Below are positions 61,748 through 64,000 of a stretch of DNA of 64,000 nt, piece by piece (positions within the stretch are counted from its first letter, which is position 1; each line of letters opens with the position of its first letter). The notes below the pieces were generated by a model. It had not been told where the DNA came from, ran no database searches, and was given only the letters and a program-made list of their open reading frames with translations. Source of the stretch: Streptomyces umbrinus (lineage in GTDB: Bacteria; Actinomycetota; Actinomycetes; Streptomycetales; Streptomycetaceae); assembly GCF_030817415.1 (NCBI RefSeq), contig NZ_JAUSZI010000002.1, forward strand, positions 7,254,001 to 7,318,000, given 5' to 3'. The position numbers and the translations under genes are program-made.

Positions 61748-61849
61748 ATGGTTTCCCACGACGTGAGCGACAAGACCCCGGGCATGCTGCTCGTGGCACG
61801 GTTGCACGTCGACCTGTGCAGGCTGCAGAGCGCCATCTGTACGCGCTGA
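61748..61849 (+). CDS. 33-residue cysteine-containing leader peptide
   Basis: ATG at 61748 to TGA at 61849. The central MLLVARLHVDLCRLQSAIC resembles the short leader peptides found before sulfur-metabolism genes in Streptomyces. Two Cys codons (TGC, TGT) lie near the end. A possible downstream hairpin pairs GTGAGC (61869-61874) with GCTCAC (61891-61896), 66 nt before cysO. Cysteine-dependent ribosome stalling controlling cysO-cysM is the likely role (inference). Confidence 0.75.
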   Translation: MVSHDVSDKTPGMLLVARLHVDLCRLQSAICTR

Positions 61850-61961
61850 ACCCTGCCGCCGTACGGCCGTGAGCCGCGGCGTCCCACACCGCTCACCTGC
61901 TCTTCCGGGCCGCCGCGCGCCCACCGACTGACTGACTCACTCCCGACAGGAGCCCACAGCC

Positions 61962-62240
61962 ATGGCCATCGAGGTCCGCATCCCCACCATCCTCCGCACC
62001 TACACCGACGGCCAGAAGGCCGTCGAGGGCGGCGGGGAGACCCTCGCAGCCCTCTTCGCCGACCTGGAGACCCGTCATGCGGGCATCCAGGCCCGCATCG
62101 TGGACGGCGGCGAGCTGCGCCGCTTCGTGAACGTGTACCTGAACGACGAGGACGTGCGCTTCCTCGACGGCATCAACACCAAGCTGACCGACGGCGACAA
62201 CGTCACGATCCTGCCGGCCGTGGCCGGCGGCATGGTCTGA
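61962..62240 (+). CDS. cysO: MoaD/ThiS-family sulfur carrier protein, CysO-like
   Basis: Ubiquitin-fold sulfur carrier of 92 residues: MAIEVRIPTILRTYTDGQK at the start, FVNVYLNDEDVRFLDG near residue 50 and VTILPAVAGG at the end. The C-terminus is GGMV, so two residues follow the di-glycine that must become a thiocarboxylate. CysM uses this thiocarboxylate as sulfur donor. The ATG has ACAGGAG upstream. It is 23 nt ahead of cysM. Confidence 0.9.
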   Translation: MAIEVRIPTILRTYTDGQKAVEGGGETLAALFADLETRHAGIQARIVDGGELRRFVNVYLNDEDVRFLDGINTKLTDGDNVTILPAVAGGMV

Positions 62241-62257
62241 CCGGCACAGGGCTCTGA

Positions 62258-63214
<957 letters not shown>

Positions 63215-63254
63215 CCGGGTTTCTCGCCCCCGCCGCCCCTACCCGTCCCATCCT

Positions 63255-63273
63255 TCTGGGGCTCCGCCCCAGA
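63255..63273 (+). terminator. Hairpin after cysM
   Basis: TCTGGGG (63255-63261) pairs with CCCCAGA (63267-63273) around CTCCG. It is the first stem after the cysM stop. The motif also belongs to a dispersed repeat type, so terminator function is tentative. Confidence 0.45.
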
Positions 63274-63302
63274 CCCCGTTGGGTGCGTCGCCGGGTGCGG
63301 GT

Positions 63303-63507
63303 TCGTTGTGGCTTGTCGCGCAGTTCCCCGCGCCCCTGGTAGGCGGGGCTGCGCCCCTGCTTTCAGCCTGTCCGGCGTTTGAGGGCGAGGCCGTTCCGGC
63401 TGATTTCCCGACCACCCGCGGTCAACCTGCCCACTTTCGCCGGCCCTCGAGGTCTTTCAGCCCCTCCGGCGTTTGAGGAGCGGGGGTTCGGGGGCAGCGC
63501 CCCCGAA
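63303..63507. repeat. Cluster of dispersed intergenic repeats
   Basis: Segment 63303-63350 has GCTTGTCGCGCAGTTCCCCG and CGCCCCT. Segments 63360-63390 and 63457-63507 carry CCGGCGTTTGAGG, the second followed by GGGGGCAGCGCCCCC. They are copies of the families at 11853-12035, 55874 and 56597. No gene is seen in 63215-63551. Confidence 0.75.
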
Positions 63508-63551
63508 AAGGGACGGGAATGGGCAGGGGCGGCGGGGGCGAGGAAAAGCCC

Positions 63552-64000
63552 CTAACGGGACAGGTTGCGGACCTGGTCCCAGATCACGGGGTCCACCGGG
63601 CCCACCCGGCGGCGGAAGTCCCGTACCGGCAGCCCGCGCAGCTCATCCGTTTCGAGGAAGCTGGCCCGCCCCCGGGCGTCCCCGACGGAGCCGGGCGGGA
63701 GCGGAATCACCCCGGCCCGCCGCTCGTCGTGGTTCTTGCTGGTGATCTTGGCGACGACAGCCGTGCGACCCCGCACGGTCAGAACCAGGCAGGGCCGGTC
63801 CTTCGCCCCGGGCCCGTCCTCGAACGGAACATTCGCCCACCAGATCTCGGCAGGCCGCGGACGAGAAGCACGAGAGGGCCGACGGATCCCACCCCGGACC
63901 CGCGGCCGGCCCGGTGGGCGACCGGTCGAACGGCCCTGCGAACGGCCCCGCCCGCCCGAAGACCCCCGCCGTCCCCCGCCGCCCCCACCCGTCCACCAGC
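63552..64000 (-). CDS. PemK/MazF-family toxin, 5' end outside the window
   Basis: The frame is open from the stop at 63552 through the window edge (about 148 codons) with no ATG, GTG or TTG before the conserved domain except an internal GTG. The C-terminal 100 residues are a PemK/MazF domain: EIWWANVPFEDGPGAKDRP, then CLVLTVRGRTAVVAKITSK and ASFLETDELRGLP. MazF-type proteins are mRNA interferases. Ahead of it is a Gly/Arg/Ser-rich basic segment (GGGGGGRRGSSGGRGRS). Streptomyces relatives I recall begin with a membrane helix, which would lie beyond the window. No antitoxin gene is in view. Confidence 0.8.
   Translation of the reverse strand, partial: WWTGGGGGGRRGSSGGRGRSQGRSTGRPPGRPRVRGGIRRPSRASRPRPAEIWWANVPFEDGPGAKDRPCLVLTVRGRTAVVAKITSKNHDERRAGVIPLPPGSVGDARGRASFLETDELRGLPVRDFRRRVGPVDPVIWDQVRNLSR

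Overview
The window looks like core chromosome of a Streptomyces (or very close relative). Support for this: very high GC with strong third-position GC bias, GTG/TTG starts and 4-nt start/stop overlaps, an SsgA-like sporulation protein, a SigU-type ECF sigma factor with its zinc anti-sigma factor, a HemD-like NnaR regulator beside narK, HupA, DUF3039, and a DasR-type operator. From memory, the gene order matches the SCO2910-SCO2960 part of the S. coelicolor chromosome. The right end (pncB, clpS, DUF2017, mec, cysO, cysM) also matches Mycobacterium tuberculosis Rv1330c-Rv1336. I ran no database search.

Layout, left to right. 1-10 kb: RsbW-like ATPase, a Pro-rich membrane protein, nitrate transporter narK and nnaR, a DUF1772 protein, a CGNR regulator, the sigU/rsuA pair and a HelD-family RNA-polymerase helicase. 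10-15.6 kb: ACT-domain malic enzyme, hupA, murA, YqgE/AlgH and DUF3039. 15.7-20.8 kb: sugar ABC importer (the binding-protein gene is frameshifted) plus a GH20 hexosaminidase, behind a DasR-like operator. 21-26 kb: a three-subunit molybdenum hydroxylase with a fourth 40-residue membrane-peptide gene. 26-31.5 kb: a two-domain SUKH-4 immunity protein, tRNA-Cys, an MFS exporter and an SF2 helicase; the SUKH-4 and MFS genes each have a PafBC (RecA-independent DNA-damage) promoter motif. 31.9-39.2 kb: IclR regulator, then amino-acid permease, M20 desuccinylase, PucR regulator, GNAT and N-succinylamino-acid racemase, which together suggest a D- to L-amino-acid conversion route. 39.3-49.2 kb: a Lon-type protease lacking its PDZ domain, a quaternary-amine ABC transporter, AsnC regulator/hppD, a TPR protein, a GlcD-like oxidase and ssgG. 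49.4-56 kb: a 136-bp tandem duplication, two RDD proteins and a secreted M6 metalloprotease. 56-64 kb: pncA/pncB, clpS/DUF2017, an amino-acid permease, then mec, a cysteine-containing leader peptide, cysO and cysM (sulfur-carrier cysteine synthesis), and a partial PemK/MazF toxin gene at the edge.

The most unusual signal is at about 59397-59567, between the DUF2017 gene and the permease. It is an ungapped 79-bp inverted repeat around a 5-nt loop. Of the 79 positions, 58 are Watson-Crick. Sixteen of the 21 others are A/C on the + strand, so they become G-U wobbles in RNA from the - strand, and 74 of 79 positions would pair there. That strand bias points to an undescribed long-hairpin RNA on the - strand. 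Other non-genic structure includes an eight-unit 27-bp array, the 136-bp tandem duplication, a 59-bp copy of the murA 3' end, and several copies of dispersed intergenic repeats. There is no CRISPR array, insertion sequence or prophage in the window.
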